NCBI GenBank assembly: GCA_039583875.1
Contig: CM077151.1
Coordinates: 105,232,609-105,296,608 of the forward strand
DNA from: Platanthera guangdongensis
Lineage: Eukaryota; Streptophyta; Magnoliopsida; Asparagales; Orchidaceae
Direction: 5' to 3'
DNA: 64,000 nucleotides
This document shows, one piece after another, positions 10,695-22,365 of the stretch (the first letter of the stretch is position 1; each line of letters starts with the position of its first letter). The position numbers were made by a program, and so were the translations under genes. Under the pieces are notes generated by a model. It worked only from the letters and a program-made list of their open reading frames with translations. It was not told where the DNA came from and searched no databases.

Positions 10695-11095
10695 TGTCGA
10701 CACTTGGGAATGGCTGTGTCGACACCAAGGGCCAGATTGTGTCGACACCCAAAATTTGTGTCGACACACAGAAAATCTGTCGACAACGCTGTGTCGACAC
10801 CAAGGGCCAGATTGTGTCGACATCATCAGGATTTGTGTCAACACACAGAGAAGCTGTCGACACATTCCAGAATTCTGTCGACAATGACTGTGTCGACACA
10901 AAGAACTTGTGTCGACACACACCAGAATTCTGTCGATACCAACTTTGTCAAGACAAGGAGTGTTTGTGTCGACACACAGGACTTGTGTCGACACATTCCA
11001 CAGAAGCTGTGTCGAGAAGTAAAAGTGAAGCTATTTCGACATCATCAAGACTTGTGTCGGCACATAGACTATGTGTGTTGATACATATGAAGTAT
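10695..11095 (+). repeat. GTGTCGACAC palindrome array in the element 4 U3
   Basis: About 20 copies of the perfect 10-base palindrome GTGTCGACAC or one-base variants, each with a SalI-type GTCGAC core. They are spaced about 15-25 bases apart, with recurring spacers such as CAAGGGCCAGATT and ATTCCAGAATTC. The array lies upstream of the TATA box, the usual place of LTR enhancers. ORFs crossing it on both strands are by-products of the repeat. Confidence 0.85.
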
Positions 11096-11769
11096 TCACT
11101 CGACATTCTCTGCCGCTGAGTCAAAGTCCAATGTAGGTTGAAGTAATACAACTGGAGACTTGACAGCTATCATTACTGACATTGCTATCACATCTGTGAG
11201 ATGTGTCAGAAGACCGTTTGAAACTGGAATAGCCGGTAACCATGGATGAAGCCTATATATAGACATGCTCTCTCAACAATTAGAGGAAGAACAGAAAGAC
11301 AACATAAAACCAAACAATTATCGATTGTGAAGTAGTGATTGTGAACACGATCAGTGAACAAAGAATAATATCTGAACGATTGAGGATCCAGAAGAAGAGA
11401 AAGAAAGAAAAAACAGTCAATAGATTGTAGAGAGAGAAAAACAAGAAGGAGAGAAGTCCTCATCCAGTGAAGGCAGATCCTGAACAGTCTGCCAGAAGAA
11501 TTCAGATCAATTCTGAAGAAGAATTCAGATTAATTTCTGAAGGAAGCTGATTGAAGATCAACTCCAACACAAAGAAGATCAACCTTACTTTGTTCAGATT
11601 CAAGAATCTTTGAAGAAGCTAACACTGGTTGATCCTTAAGTAATCAGTTCTATCAAGAACTGATCAAGAAGCCTTCAACCAATTTTCTCTCCATCTGGTT
11701 GAAGATATTATTATCTTTTTCATCAATAAATTTTGTAGGATCTGTAATAGATCTGAGTGTAGGAGATTT

Positions 11770-12000
11770 ACTTCTCTGAGTTATAAGCCTAAATTATAAA
11801 GGCTGAGGTAGGGCTGAGTGCCTGAGGTAGGGGAATCTGTTCCCTGAGTTGTAGGCCTGTGAGAGAGGCTGAGGTAGTGCTTTTGCCTGAGTTGTAGGAG
11901 TGGGGTGTCACTTTGAGTTGTAGGCATGTGGAATAGTCTGAGGTAGGGCTTGTGCCTGAGTTGTAGGAGTGTGGATTCACTCTGAGTTGTAGGAACCAGT
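11770..12000 (+). repeat. TGAGTTGTAGG minisatellite in the element 4 LTR
   Basis: At least six copies of TGAGTTGTAGG or TGAGGTAGG-type units in irregular tandem, lying downstream of the TATA box in the R/U5 part of the LTR. Confidence 0.7.
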
Positions 12001-12300
12001 CTTGGTTCTGAGCTGTAATATCTGCGGATCTGTGAAGAAAGAAGGAAGTTAGGCCGAATCTAGTACACTGCTAGATAGGCGAAGGGGGAAAGTGGTTGTA
12101 CCCATCATTTGGGGAACCACTATAAATCTGGTGTGCAATCTGTGGAATGTTGTGTGTATGTGAATGCTGTGCTGTGTTTTCTGCTGAATAAATTGCTAGA
12201 CTATATAGATTTGTCTGCCTAAGTTAGAGAAAGAATTGAACCTATTCACCCCCCCCCCCCCTCTAGGCGTTTAGAACATCTTGAAACCAATTATTTCAAG

Positions 12301-12312
12301 TGGTATCAGAGG
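12301..12312 (+). promoter_or_regulatory. Element 4 primer-binding site (tRNA-Met)
   Basis: TGGTATCAGAGG two bases after the LTR end. Confidence 0.85.
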
Positions 12313-12414
12313 GAGGTTACTCAAAGAATAGACTTAACAGTCTGAGTAGATCTCCAAGGCAGAAATCTATTAGGCAAAATTGGTTCCATTGAGAATCATA
12401 AGGTGTTTGGTTCC

Positions 12415-15195
12415 ATGAAGTTACCTTTATGCAGGAAAGAGATTTTTAGCATATGGAAAGAAAGAGTTAGACTGTTTATGGAAGCTTCAGATCGAAGAAT
12501 CTATATGACAAACAAAGAAGGGCCATTCATCCCAATGAAAGTCTTAGTTCTTGATGCAAATCTCAGGACACCAAAGGAGTATTCTGAAATGATAAAGGAT
12601 GAGATCATCTTGTCTACTATGGATAAGAGAGCACAGAATATAATAGTCAGTGCAATAGATGATTCAACATTCGAAAATTTGATTCACTGCAAGACCTCCA
12701 AAGAAATGTGGGATACCTTGATTGTCTACATGGAGGGTTCAGAAGAAGTGAGAGAAGACAAAAAGTCTATGCTGAATCAGGAGTATGAAAGTTTTAGACA
12801 ATCTAAAACAGACAGCATAACTGATTGTTACAAGAAGTTCTTCAGAATAGTTAATGAATTGATGTTATATGGAAGAGTATTCAGCACATATGAGTTAAAT
12901 GAAAATTTTCTGAGATCATTAACTAAGGACTGGGACACCAAGATATGTGCCACTAGGGAAGTGGCCAGACTAGCAGAAATCTCACCTCCAACATTATTTG
13001 GCAAACTGATTTCATATGAGATGCAGGTGATGGTCAGAAAGTAGGAGGAGAAAAGTAATAAAGTTGATTACAGAGATAAGTCAGTGGCTTTCAAGACTGA
13101 AGGCATAAGAAAGGACAGGAGGATGTCTCCATCTCTTCCTAGGAAAGCTGCAAAAGTAGTTTCAGAAAGTTCTGACAGTCACACATCAGATAGTCCAAAT
13201 TTTGATGAAGACTTAACTGCTTTCTCAAAACAATTTCAAAGGTTCTTGAAGAAGAAACAGTGGAGATCCAAGCCATCCTCCTCACAATCCAAGGATGATT
13301 ACTATCAGAAAATGAAATCCTCTAGGAAGGACTGGTATGGCTCTAAACCTAGTAAATTATCTTCAACTAAGATTATTTGTTATTATTACAACAGGCCTGG
13401 ATATGTGGTAGCTGATTGTCCTTACAAAAGGAAAGAATCTAATGACAAGAAGAAACTAAAAAACAAGGGCAAGAAGGAGAAATCCTTTGTTGCAAAGAAG
13501 CAAAATAGCTGGTCAGATTCTTCATCATCAAATTCTGAGGCTGAAGCTAAAGCTGAAGCATACATAGGACTGTTGGAAACTGAAGAGGATGCAGAAGAGG
13601 CTGAGTTCTTAAAATTGTTGGACTCAGTAAATGGAATTGAAGAACATTGTTGTAAAGTGCTGATGGCCTTGACAGAAGAAGAACAGTGCCAGGATCAGCC
13701 TGGTCCTAGTAAGGTGGGTCCAAGTTTCCATACCCCTATATGTTACTTAGACAGTGGATATTCCAGGCACATGACTGGAATAAGGAGAATGTAAAAGGAC
13801 TATACTCCCATAGAAAGTGGACCCAAAGTGATCTTTGGTGGATCAGAAAAAGGGGTCATAAAAGGGTTTGGTAACATTTCTATTAGTTCTATAACAATTA
13901 CTAAAGTGGCTTATGTAAAAGGTTTGAAACATAACTTGATAAGCATAAGTCAGCTGAGTGATCTTGTGTATGACACTTCATTTATTAAGAATGGGTGTCA
14001 GATTAAAAGGACAAGTGATCAGAAGGTGATCTTGTCTGGTTATAGAAAAGGGAATGTTTATTGTTTAAATTTTGATTATGAAAACATGAACTCTCCTGTA
14101 TGTTTAGTTGCAGATGATAAAGCATCTCAATGTGTCCAATGGCATAAGAGGCTAGCTCATCTGAACTATAAGACTATAGGCCAACTCTATAGTTTAGAGT
14201 TAGTGAGGAATGGTCCTCAGTTTAAGTGCAAAAAAGAGGGTATATGTTCAGCTTGTCAAAAAGGCAAGCAGACCAAATCCTCTTTTCATAGTCTTGATAC
14301 CAAAGACTCTGTGAGGTGTTTGTACCTCTTGCATATGGATCTATTTGGTCCTATGCCAGTACATAGTCTAGGTAGGAAAGTATATACTTTTGTGGTAGTA
14401 GATGACTATGCTAGATTTACATGGGTTTTCTTTTTGAGGCAGAAATCTGAAACCCCTACTGTCTTTCATAACTTTGTTAAACAAATTCAGAATGAACTTA
14501 ACAATTCAGTGGTAAAAATCAGAAGTGACCATGGAACTAAATTTTAGTCTGAATGTATGACAAGGTTTTGTGATGAACTAGGGATTCATCAGTCTGAATT
14601 CTCCTCACCTAGAACACCTCAGCAAAATGGAATTGCTGAAAGAAAGAATAGTACTCTTATTGAGGCTGGTAGAACTCTACTAAGTGACACTTCTTTCTCA
14701 GAATATTTTTGGGCTGAGGCAGTAAATACTGCTTGTCATGTTCTCAATAGAGCATCTATAACTAATAACCACGAAAAGACACCCTATCAGTTTATGAAAG
14801 GCAGAAAACCAAACATATCCTACTTTAGGATCTTTGGTAGCAGGTGTTATGTGCTTAACACTGGCAAGTCTCACCTAACTAAGTTTGCTGCCAAATCCTA
14901 AGATAAGATATTTGTTGGGTACAGCAATAATAGTAAGGCATATAGGGTCTACAACTTGACTACACAAGTTGCAGAAGAGTCTGTTCATGTAGTGTTTGAT
15001 GAATCTGAGCTAATTAACTGTGAGTTGTCTAGCAATTCTTGTAGCTCAATAGGTTTAAAAGAAAAGTTGGACATGCTGACCATTAATGAAGACCAAACTG
15101 TAAGACAGGATGAGAAAAATGATCTTTGTTGTCCAGTGGGAGTACAAGGTCCACAAGCTGACATTGAAGACAATGAAGTTCAGTATGGTGGAGAA
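12415..15195 (+). pseudogene. Element 4 Gag-protease-integrase polyprotein, truncated
   Basis: One continuous frame from 12415 (ATG; the frame is open from 12403) to about 15195, broken only by four in-frame stops: TAG 13042, TAA 13792, TAG 14545 and TAA 14899. Gag is of UBN2 type (EMWDTLIVYMEGSEEVREDK near 12705-12765). The zinc knuckle is decayed to CYYYNRPGYVVADC (about 13378-13420), losing one Cys and the His. Protease: CYLDSGYSRHMTG near 13741-13780, with active-site DSG intact. Integrase: WHKRLAHLN...CSACQKGKQ zinc region (about 14140-14275), then HMDLFGP, VVDDYARFTWV and QQNGIAERKNS with the D, D and E residues. The absence of frameshifts suggests decay by point mutation only. Confidence 0.9.
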
Positions 15196-16816
15196 ATTGA
15201 ATTATACCACAACCGAGAAGGATCTCCTAGCTATCTTTTTTGCTTTTGATAAATTCCGTTCATATAACACGCTTTCTAAAATTATCATTTTTACGAACCA
15301 CTCGGCCCTTAAGTATCTTATTGATAAGAGGGATGCCAAGCCGCGCATTATTCGCTGGGTCTTACTCCTCCAGGAGTTTGACTTAGAAATCCATGATAAG
15401 CGAGGTGCCAAGAATTTGGCCGCCGACCACCTCTCAAGATTAGATAATCCCTATATTGAAAAATTAGATGAAAAATCTTTTAATGATTTCTTTCCCGATG
15501 AGAAGCTTCTTTTAATTAACACATCCCCCTCTCCTTGGTTTGCACACATTGCCAACTATTTAGTGACTTGTTTGCTCCCGAAAGAGTTCTCCTCTCAGCA
15601 AAAGAAGAAATTCTTTTCTGAGTTGAAGAACTATTTTTGGGAGGACCCACATGTTTTCTGAGTCTATGCGGACCAAATGATAAGGAGATGTGTCTCTTCT
15701 GAAGAAGGATTATATATTTTAAAACATTTGCATGAAGGACGGACTAGTGGTCACTATCAAGCAGCTCGCACCGCCCATAAAGTGCTTTATGCGGGTTTTT
15801 ACTGGCCTTGCATGTTTAAAGATGCGCAAGCCTTCGTGAGTAGGTGTGATAGTTGCCAACGGTCGGGAACTATTTCCAATAAAAATGAAATACCATAAAA
15901 TTATTTCCTTGAGTGCGAAATTTTTGACCTCTGGGGAATTGATTTTGTTGGCCACCTTCCTTCTAGATTCGGGAATAAATATATTTTAGTTGTTGTCGAT
16001 TATGTTTCATGATGGGTGGAAGCCCAAGCTCTTCCTACTAACAATGCCCGAGTCGTAATTACATTTTAGAAAAAATTATTTTCTCAATTCGGTATGCCAC
16101 GAGCCCTCGCTAGCGATAGGGGTTCACATTTTTGTAACGCGCAGTTCTAAAAAATTCTTATTAAATACGGTGTTACACATAAGCTTTCAACTGCCTACCA
16201 CCCCCAAACTAACAGACAAGTCGAAGTAGTGAACAGAGAACTTAAAAGAATTTTAGAAAAGTCTGTTTACTCATCTAGAAAAGACTGGTCAACCAAGTTA
16301 GATGATGCTCTATGGGCCTACCGTACATCGTATAAAACCGCCATCGGTTGTATGTCATATCGGTTGGTCTATGGAAAATCATGTCATTTACCCGTAGAAT
16401 TAGAACACCACGCTTTTTGGGCCTTAAGGTTTTTAAATTTCGATCCCCACTCTGTCGGCGACCTTAGAAAATTTCAACTTAATGAGCACGACGAGTGGCG
16501 CTCTTACGTATATAAAAATAATAAATTTTATCAAGAGCGGACGAAACGTTATCACGACAAACACTTAAGACACCCAAAAACCTTCAAACCTGGTGACCAA
16601 GTTCTTTTATATAACTCAAGATTATGTCTATTTCTGGGGAAGTTAAAATCGCGATGATCTAGGCTGTTTACTGTTAAAGAAGTCTTTATGTATGGCACTA
16701 TTTTAATTTCACACCCAGATAAGGCTGATATCAAAGTGAATGGTCAGCGTCATAAACTTTATCTCTGTGGTGATGTCAGTCCAAACTGTATTAATTTTAT
16801 TCTGCATGAACTTTAA
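15196..16816 (+). pseudogene. Element 5 RNase H-integrase
   Basis: RNase H C-terminal part: NHSALKYLIDKRDAKPRIIR and AADHLSRLDNP (about 15295-15450). Integrase zinc domain: HLHEGRTSGHYQ...CDSCQRSG (about 15727-15875). Integrase core: [10 protein letters not shown] (about 15937), ASDRGSHFC (about 16110) and a degenerate [12 protein letters not shown] (about 16208) in place of TNGQ.E. The C-terminal part runs to TAA 16814-16816. Breaks include TGA after the zinc-less linker (15659), TAA 15896, TGA near 16010, TAG near 16068, TAA near 16148 and TGA 16655. The catalytic residues are recognisable, but the protein is dead. Confidence 0.85.
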
Positions 16817-18716
16817 ACTAACTTAAGACTTTTTATTTTTGTTAAAAACTTTAATTATTATTTTGGACAAATTATTTTTGGACAATATTATTTTGTTGCG
16901 TCGAGCTCAAACGATGTTTTTAAATAAAGGGAGCTCTTGGGAGGCAACCCAAGTTATTTTTCTGTTTTCTTTATTTTACACTTTTTGCCCCGGACGTCTC
17001 TGACAAGCTGAAGCTTCTACTATCGCCTGCTCCAACGCTGCTGAACCCATCACGAAGTACAAAGAAGACATTTTAAGAAATTCCGAAGCGCAAGCATGGG
17101 GGAGCGACATTAATCAATATTCGTTGCGCATAAATCCGGGGAAGTACCAGCTTTTCAATTTTGTACTTTCATTTCTGTTTAATTCTCTCTCTCATACCCC
17201 TTTCTCTATTGAGGACAATTTCTATTTTAAGCTTGGGGGAGGATTTCCTCCTTCCCTTGTCTTTATTTTTGTTCCTTTAAAAAATATATATATATATATA
17301 TATATATTTATCTCAAAAATCCAAAAAAGTGAATATCTCAAAAATCCAAAAAAATTAGAAAATATTTCAAAATAAAAAAAACTTATAGTACCCATTGCTT
17401 TTGTTTTGTTTTTCTCAAAATTCCATATAAATAACTTAGCTAAATATAATCTTTCTAATCGTTCTTTTTAATTATGTTTCACAAGAAAAATGTTGGTCTT
17501 GCTGTGTTTCTAATTCGTGGTAGCATGTTAACGTGAAACATTTTTTCTAAAAACTCGCATTTTTATTTTGGTTTTTGTTTTTATTTTCTTTACTTTCTCG
17601 AAAATATTTCATCCAGTATTTTCTTTTTCATTTTTGGATAATTTTTGTAATGTCAACTTTTGATTAGCATAGTAGATGTGAACGATCCAAGGCGCAAATT
17701 ATTTTTATTTTCAAGATAATTTTATTAGTCTTCTTTTATTATCTAGGCTTGCTTTTTGAAATTTTTCAAAACTATGTTTTAGATAATTTTTTTTAAAAGC
17801 ATGAAAATAATTTAGGTCGTTTTTGTTTTCGCTTCAACCATCTTGCCAACCTAAAAGGAAACCCTAGTTTGCCGCTTTTGAGCCTTTTTCCTATTTTCAA
17901 TTGTTAGCTCCACTCATCACTTCATTTTCACCAAAGTTTAAATATTCCAACATTTCTAATCACACTAACCTTTAAAGTTTCATTAAAAATTTCTCATGAT
18001 TATGATAGGGTTATTTTTGTGATATTATTTGGAGAATTAATTTTGAAAAAAGTATGCTCAAAAGATGTTTTACTTTTGTTTGGCCAAGTTTCAAATTCAA
18101 AAGAACATTATTTTTAGCCTTTATTTTGTTTTGAAAAAAAAAGAAAGAAAGAAAAAGAAAAAAAAGGGGGAAAATAAAATGAAAATGAAAATGAAAGAAA
18201 TATATTTTTAATTATTGTGGTTTAGTGTGATTTTAATCCTTCATGTTTATCTTTGAATTCCATTCCTATTTATATGTCTAAACCAAATGTTTCATTCCTA
18301 ATAAGTCCTTTTGATTCATGCTTTTGATTTTTATTTTTAGCTAAGTATCGAAGAAAAGTAAAATAGTATAGTTTTGGATTTAAATTTAGATTTTTGTTTT
18401 TTGATTGATATAGTTATAATGTGTCCCTTGGATCTAGTAACAACTCAATGCATTTTTTCAATTTGTTGCTTTGCTTAATTTTATTTAAAGAATTTCGTTA
18501 AAATTTTGGATGATTTATTTTCGTTAGTAAAGCTTATAAATTGTTAAACCATGTTTAAATAACTGTTTTAGATTTACGTTTCACCTTCTCCCTACTTATA
18601 ATTTCGCAGGGTACTTGTGTTAGCTTAATTAGAAATCTTCCTGATTAGTTACTTTTATGTTAGCTAGTTTTATATCTTTGCTTGGGGACAGGCAAACCTT
18701 AAGCTTGGGGGAATTT
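16817..18716 (+). other. Element 5 3' untranslated region, AT-rich
   Basis: About 1.9 kb without a credible gene. It holds two polypurine-like AAGCTTGGGGGA tracts (about 17228-17240 and 18700-18713), a (TA)n microsatellite (about 17286-17310) and an A/GA-rich stretch (about 18126-18200). Athila relatives often carry an env-like ORF here; none is visible. The second purine tract directly precedes the LTR. Confidence 0.65.
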
Positions 18717-19495
18717 GATAGTTCATTTAGTAGTTTAAACTAGTAGAGAAATTAATAGTTTTTTATATATAAATCATGTTTGTATAGCTTTATTTTGATC
18801 TCGTTTTGTATATATACTGATGCCACTAATGTTTTCTCTTTGTTTTGCAGGTTTTCTATAAGTTCGGCCAAAGTTGATCTTACACGCCCCCCTGACATGC
18901 CCTCCATGGGCGTGTAACGGGGCGTGTAACCCGATCCAGAGAAGGATGCTGCCCAGGACCATAATCTCGAGAAAATCCCCTGACACGCCCCCTGACACGC
19001 CCTCCGTGGGCATGTCACAGGGTGTGTCCCGGGGCATGTCGCCCTCTTCCCGAAGCGTGCTGTGCATTTAGGGATTTCCCGTCGCCACACGTCAACAGTA
19101 CTATCACGCCCCACTGTCACGGGCGTGACTCGGGGCGTGTTCCACATTTTCCGTCATTTGATGGACTTCTGACCGACGATTAAAGCTAGACGTGCATGTC
19201 ACGCCCCCTACACGGGCGTGACCATGGGCGTGTCCACCGATGTATAAATAAAATCAACAATTCTGTCAGATTTCAGCTCCCGAAGTTTTTCCCATACATG
19301 TCACACCCCCTGACACGCACTACCCGGGCGTGATAGGGGGGCGTGACCAACCCGCAAGAAATTCTATAAATTCAGACCCCCCCCCTTGAGTCCAGATATT
19401 TTGGGGACCATACGCTTGCCCGTTCACACTCTCTCCACGATACTAGGTCGACTCAAGCGTGAATCTGTAGGACTTTAGGTGAAGAGATGGGTCTT
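18717..19495 (+). repeat. Element 5 3' LTR (right border uncertain)
   Basis: It begins TGATAGTTCATTTAGTAG right after the purine tract CTTAAGCTTGGGGGAAT. It contains an array of words such as TGACACGCCC and GGGCGTGTAACGGGG (about 18880-19345) and a TATA-like TATAAATAAAA near 19243. Plus-strand LTR character fades near 19495, where minus-strand element 6 sequence begins. Confidence 0.65.
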
Positions 19496-20834
19496 GGGTT
19501 ACGGTGAGGTAAAAAAAGATAAATAAGGAGGCTATGCAACTAACCCAAAAGAGCTAGCATAAAAAGGAATCTACCGCTAACCAAAATACACGCCGGTACA
19601 CCACACCCCCAGACTTAATTTTTAAAATATGGGTGTGTGCCTAATCCAAATACAATCTCATCACAAATAGGATTTTCAATTATACTTTTTCTTTTCACTT
19701 TTTTTTACAATTCAATTTTATACATTTTCTCAAATCAACTTTTTTAGCAACTTCAGCAAATATAAACTTTGAAGCCCATTAACATATTCACAATGAATTT
19801 CACCACATCACACCCCAAAATGAAAATGTAAAACTCTAAAGCTCGACTTGGGTGTGTGACTAGGATCGACTATGAGGCTTTGGTGAAATAATGGTGGAGC
19901 TGAACCAAAAGAAGGGGTAGGCACAACGGGGCTAGCGTAGAAAAGACGTTAGGAACGGTACTATGCTCAACTGAGCCAAATGATGGCCTACATCACGCTC
20001 ACGCGAGACTAACCATGCACCAATGCTTTGAGAGTAGCTTGGGGCAAGTTCTTAGCCACCGAGAAATATGATCCTTCCTCCTGACTCGAGCAAAACGAGT
20101 CTAGTGACGGCTACACACATCCCTACACTACCGTTCGATTCTCACCGGATTCACCAATTATTGAGTAGAATAAAAAGTCTTTACGCAAATAGAAAAATAT
20201 AAAACTATAAGCATACAGAAAAATTAAATCTACTCCAATTTCTACACTAGACGAGAGCACTTTGACTAGGAGCACTATAGGAGTCAACATTTTACTCTGT
20301 CTCGCAATCCTATGCCAACACAATAATTTTATCAAATCATACAAAATAAATGAGTTTAAATCGCTGCAAACTAACAGCTAAGCACGCGCTCATGTGGGTG
20401 TAGTTGTGTGCGATGTAATAAACTAATCAAAATAAAATAATAAAAGCTTCTAGTATGTACACGAAATATGCACGTGCAAAAGGTAACACATACTGACTCT
20501 CCCCTAGACTTAAACTAAGCTACACAGCATATGATATAGAAATTTAAATGAAATAGAGACAAAGGAAAAGGTTACACAATGCTCAGCCAGTGAGCATACC
20601 AGAAGACGCTTGAAAAACAAAGGCAGGCCCGCCAAACGAAGAATCACAACCCCGTCAATAAGAATTTGCCATCAATACCTGCAGGGGTGAGCTCCGTAAA
20701 AACAAAAGAAAAATAGACAAAATATAAATAAATACTAAAACTAAAACAAACATGAAAAATAAAAATGCAGAAAATATAAGATAACTACTGGGGTTATTGT
20801 CCTCCCAGCACGTCTTATTAAATTCTATATATTT
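19496..20834 (-). other. Element 6 noncoding 3' region
   Basis: No supportable gene. The only pattern I can name is AAGTCTGGGGGTGTG (minus, about 19604-19618) plus AC-rich and A-rich stretches. Confidence 0.45.
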
Positions 20835-22111
20835 CTAGCTAATGGGCCTATGAAAAGAAAAATGCACAGAAAATTGTTGCATTATTCGTTGCATTAACGA
20901 GTACCGATACGGTGATAAAACAGTTACCCCTCTGCCTAAATAATCATTCATGCTTCTCGCATGTAGAGGAAAAAGGAAGTAAGAAGAGGAGAAGCACTGG
21001 TCCTCACTCATCTCACCACAAGGGAGATGATAGGATGAGAAAGCAATCAATGGAGCTTCCTCAACAGAGGACGAATCAACCTCCTCGCAAAAAAGGATGC
21101 TATCAGCGATGGCGGGAGCTGAAAGCTCCAAATCCTCCCGAAGCACCTGCGAAGACTCAATCCGTACAGGCTCAGATATAGAAAGGGGATCAAGAAATAA
21201 AGGATAAGAAGAACTAAAATAATCATAAAAAGGAGGAGTGGTCCCGGTCTCACTCCCAGCAGGATCTAAGCATAGATCACTGTCGGTATCATGTGAGTCA
21301 TACCGAGGCGAATCAGAAAACTCGAGGTCCGCGGTGGTAAGAGGGACCGTCTCGTCCAATAAGGAGGTGTAAACCACCGCATCAGAAAGAGGACACTCCT
21401 CATCCCACTGGGGTACATCATAGTGTTCCGAAGATCCACATTCTTTGTCGGAGTTAGGAAAATCCTCATCCCACTTCGACGCAACCTCAGGCACCGAATC
21501 ACCAACAAATACGGCCTCATCAGCCGACTCACTAAAAATTGGGATAGCTAATTCTTACAAAGAAGGCGAAGGAGAAACAACATCAGAGAAAATATGTGTG
21601 GGTTCCTCCGGGGGTGAATCCAAATGAGGGGAAGAATACATTGGGTGAGACGACACCACAATGTCGTCACACCGATTAGCAGAAAGTTTGATGGGTATAT
21701 CCGCAGTAGTCCCCCATAGATAAGGTGGTACTGCTAATATATCATCAAAATTAGAAGGGGCATCCAACTGAGTGGTGGATGGAACGAATCGGATAGCCGG
21801 TTCATCATCCTCCTCTAACTGGCGCTGAAATTCTGCGCAATCTTTCAACACGTGATCGGTGATACGACAAAACAAACACCATTTTCCATTACTCCTCAGT
21901 CTGGTGGGACCGGAGAGGAATAAGAAATAGGTGAAGGTATAGAAGAGAAGTGACCATAAGACTTGTGTATGGTGTATGAAGTACCAAAAGAGGACGGTGC
22001 TCCATACAGCGAACCACGAGAAATATGCTCCCTATCTTCAGTGGGGCACTCATCACTGCCATGCCTATAATCCCCACACCATCTGCAATAGATATTCATA
22101 AAAGAAAACAT
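20835..22111 (-). pseudogene. Element 6 gag-like protein with two zinc knuckles
   Basis: Read on the minus strand, the first ORF (22111-21896) has CRWCGDYRHGSDEC, a CX2CX4HX4C knuckle. After a frame change, a second segment (about 21885-21555) opens CLFCRITDHVLKDC, another CX2CX4HX4C knuckle. A third, very acidic segment (21494-20835) carries the near-repeat KWDEDFPNSDKEC / QWDEECPLSDAVV and many Ser/Asp/Glu residues. The knuckles suggest RNA binding as in Gag nucleocapsid. The acidic tail resembles no domain I recognise. At least one frameshift and stops separate the three parts, so it is annotated as one broken gene. Function beyond gag-like is not inferred. Confidence 0.5.
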
Positions 22112-22329
22112 GGTGCAGCAAGAAAGAATTCACCAACAGAAATATTCTATGCAAAAATTAACTATACACTAGCAGATAGAAGAAAAGGAATACCTGCAGC
22201 AGAAGAATAAAAAGTAGAAAAGGAACAAAGAAAAAAAAGCAACAAATTCTAAAAATTAAAGCAAAAAAGAAACATGATAAAAACAGATGGAAAAGGGCTT
22301 CTATCTCCTGTCTACCTCTCCAAAAAATC

Positions 22330-22361
22330 TCACGACTGTGTTCCCCGGCAACGATGCAAAA
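22330..22361 (-). promoter_or_regulatory. Element 6 primer-binding region
   Basis: The minus strand reads TTGCATCGTTGCCGGGGAAC immediately after the LTR end CGCATCA. It resembles the GGCGCCGTTGCCGGGGA start of many Athila/Tat internal regions, with GGCGCC changed to GCATC. Confidence 0.65.
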
Positions 22362-22365
22362 AACT

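Larger units (their letters stand above)
10555..12298 (+). repeat. Element 4 5' LTR
   Basis: It begins TGTTGGGTACATTGG and ends TTATTTCA just before AGTGGTATCAGAGG. It contains a palindrome array (about 10695-11095, core word GTGTCGACAC), a TATA box (CCTATATATAG near 11252) and a minisatellite around TGAGTTGTAGG (about 11770-12000). A C12 run lies near 12250-12262. Confidence 0.8.
10555..15195 (+). mobile_element. Element 4: copia element, truncated inside its polyprotein
   Basis: Ty1/copia element with a 1.74-kb 5' LTR (10555-12298), a tRNA-Met primer site, gag and pol through protease and most of integrase. The sequence then changes at about 15195 to an Athila-like RNase H (element 5). No reverse transcriptase of this element, polypurine tract or 3' LTR is present in the window. 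The left border lies in element 3 pol (GCGTT before TGTTGG). With the right end missing, no target duplication can be tested. Confidence 0.8.
15196..19495 (+). mobile_element. Element 5: Athila-like gypsy, 3' half
   Basis: RNase H, integrase, a long AT-rich untranslated region, a polypurine tract and a 3' LTR in plus orientation. The wording LNYTTTEKDLLAIFFAFDKF and [12 protein letters not shown] is typical of the Athila/Tat branch. Gag, protease and reverse transcriptase are missing: the left end abuts element 4 at about 15195, and the right end passes into the opposite-strand element 6 near 19495. Confidence 0.75.

Noticed and set aside
17284..17312. (TA)n tract as a promoter
   Set aside because: A simple microsatellite in an AT-rich untranslated region with no gene following it.
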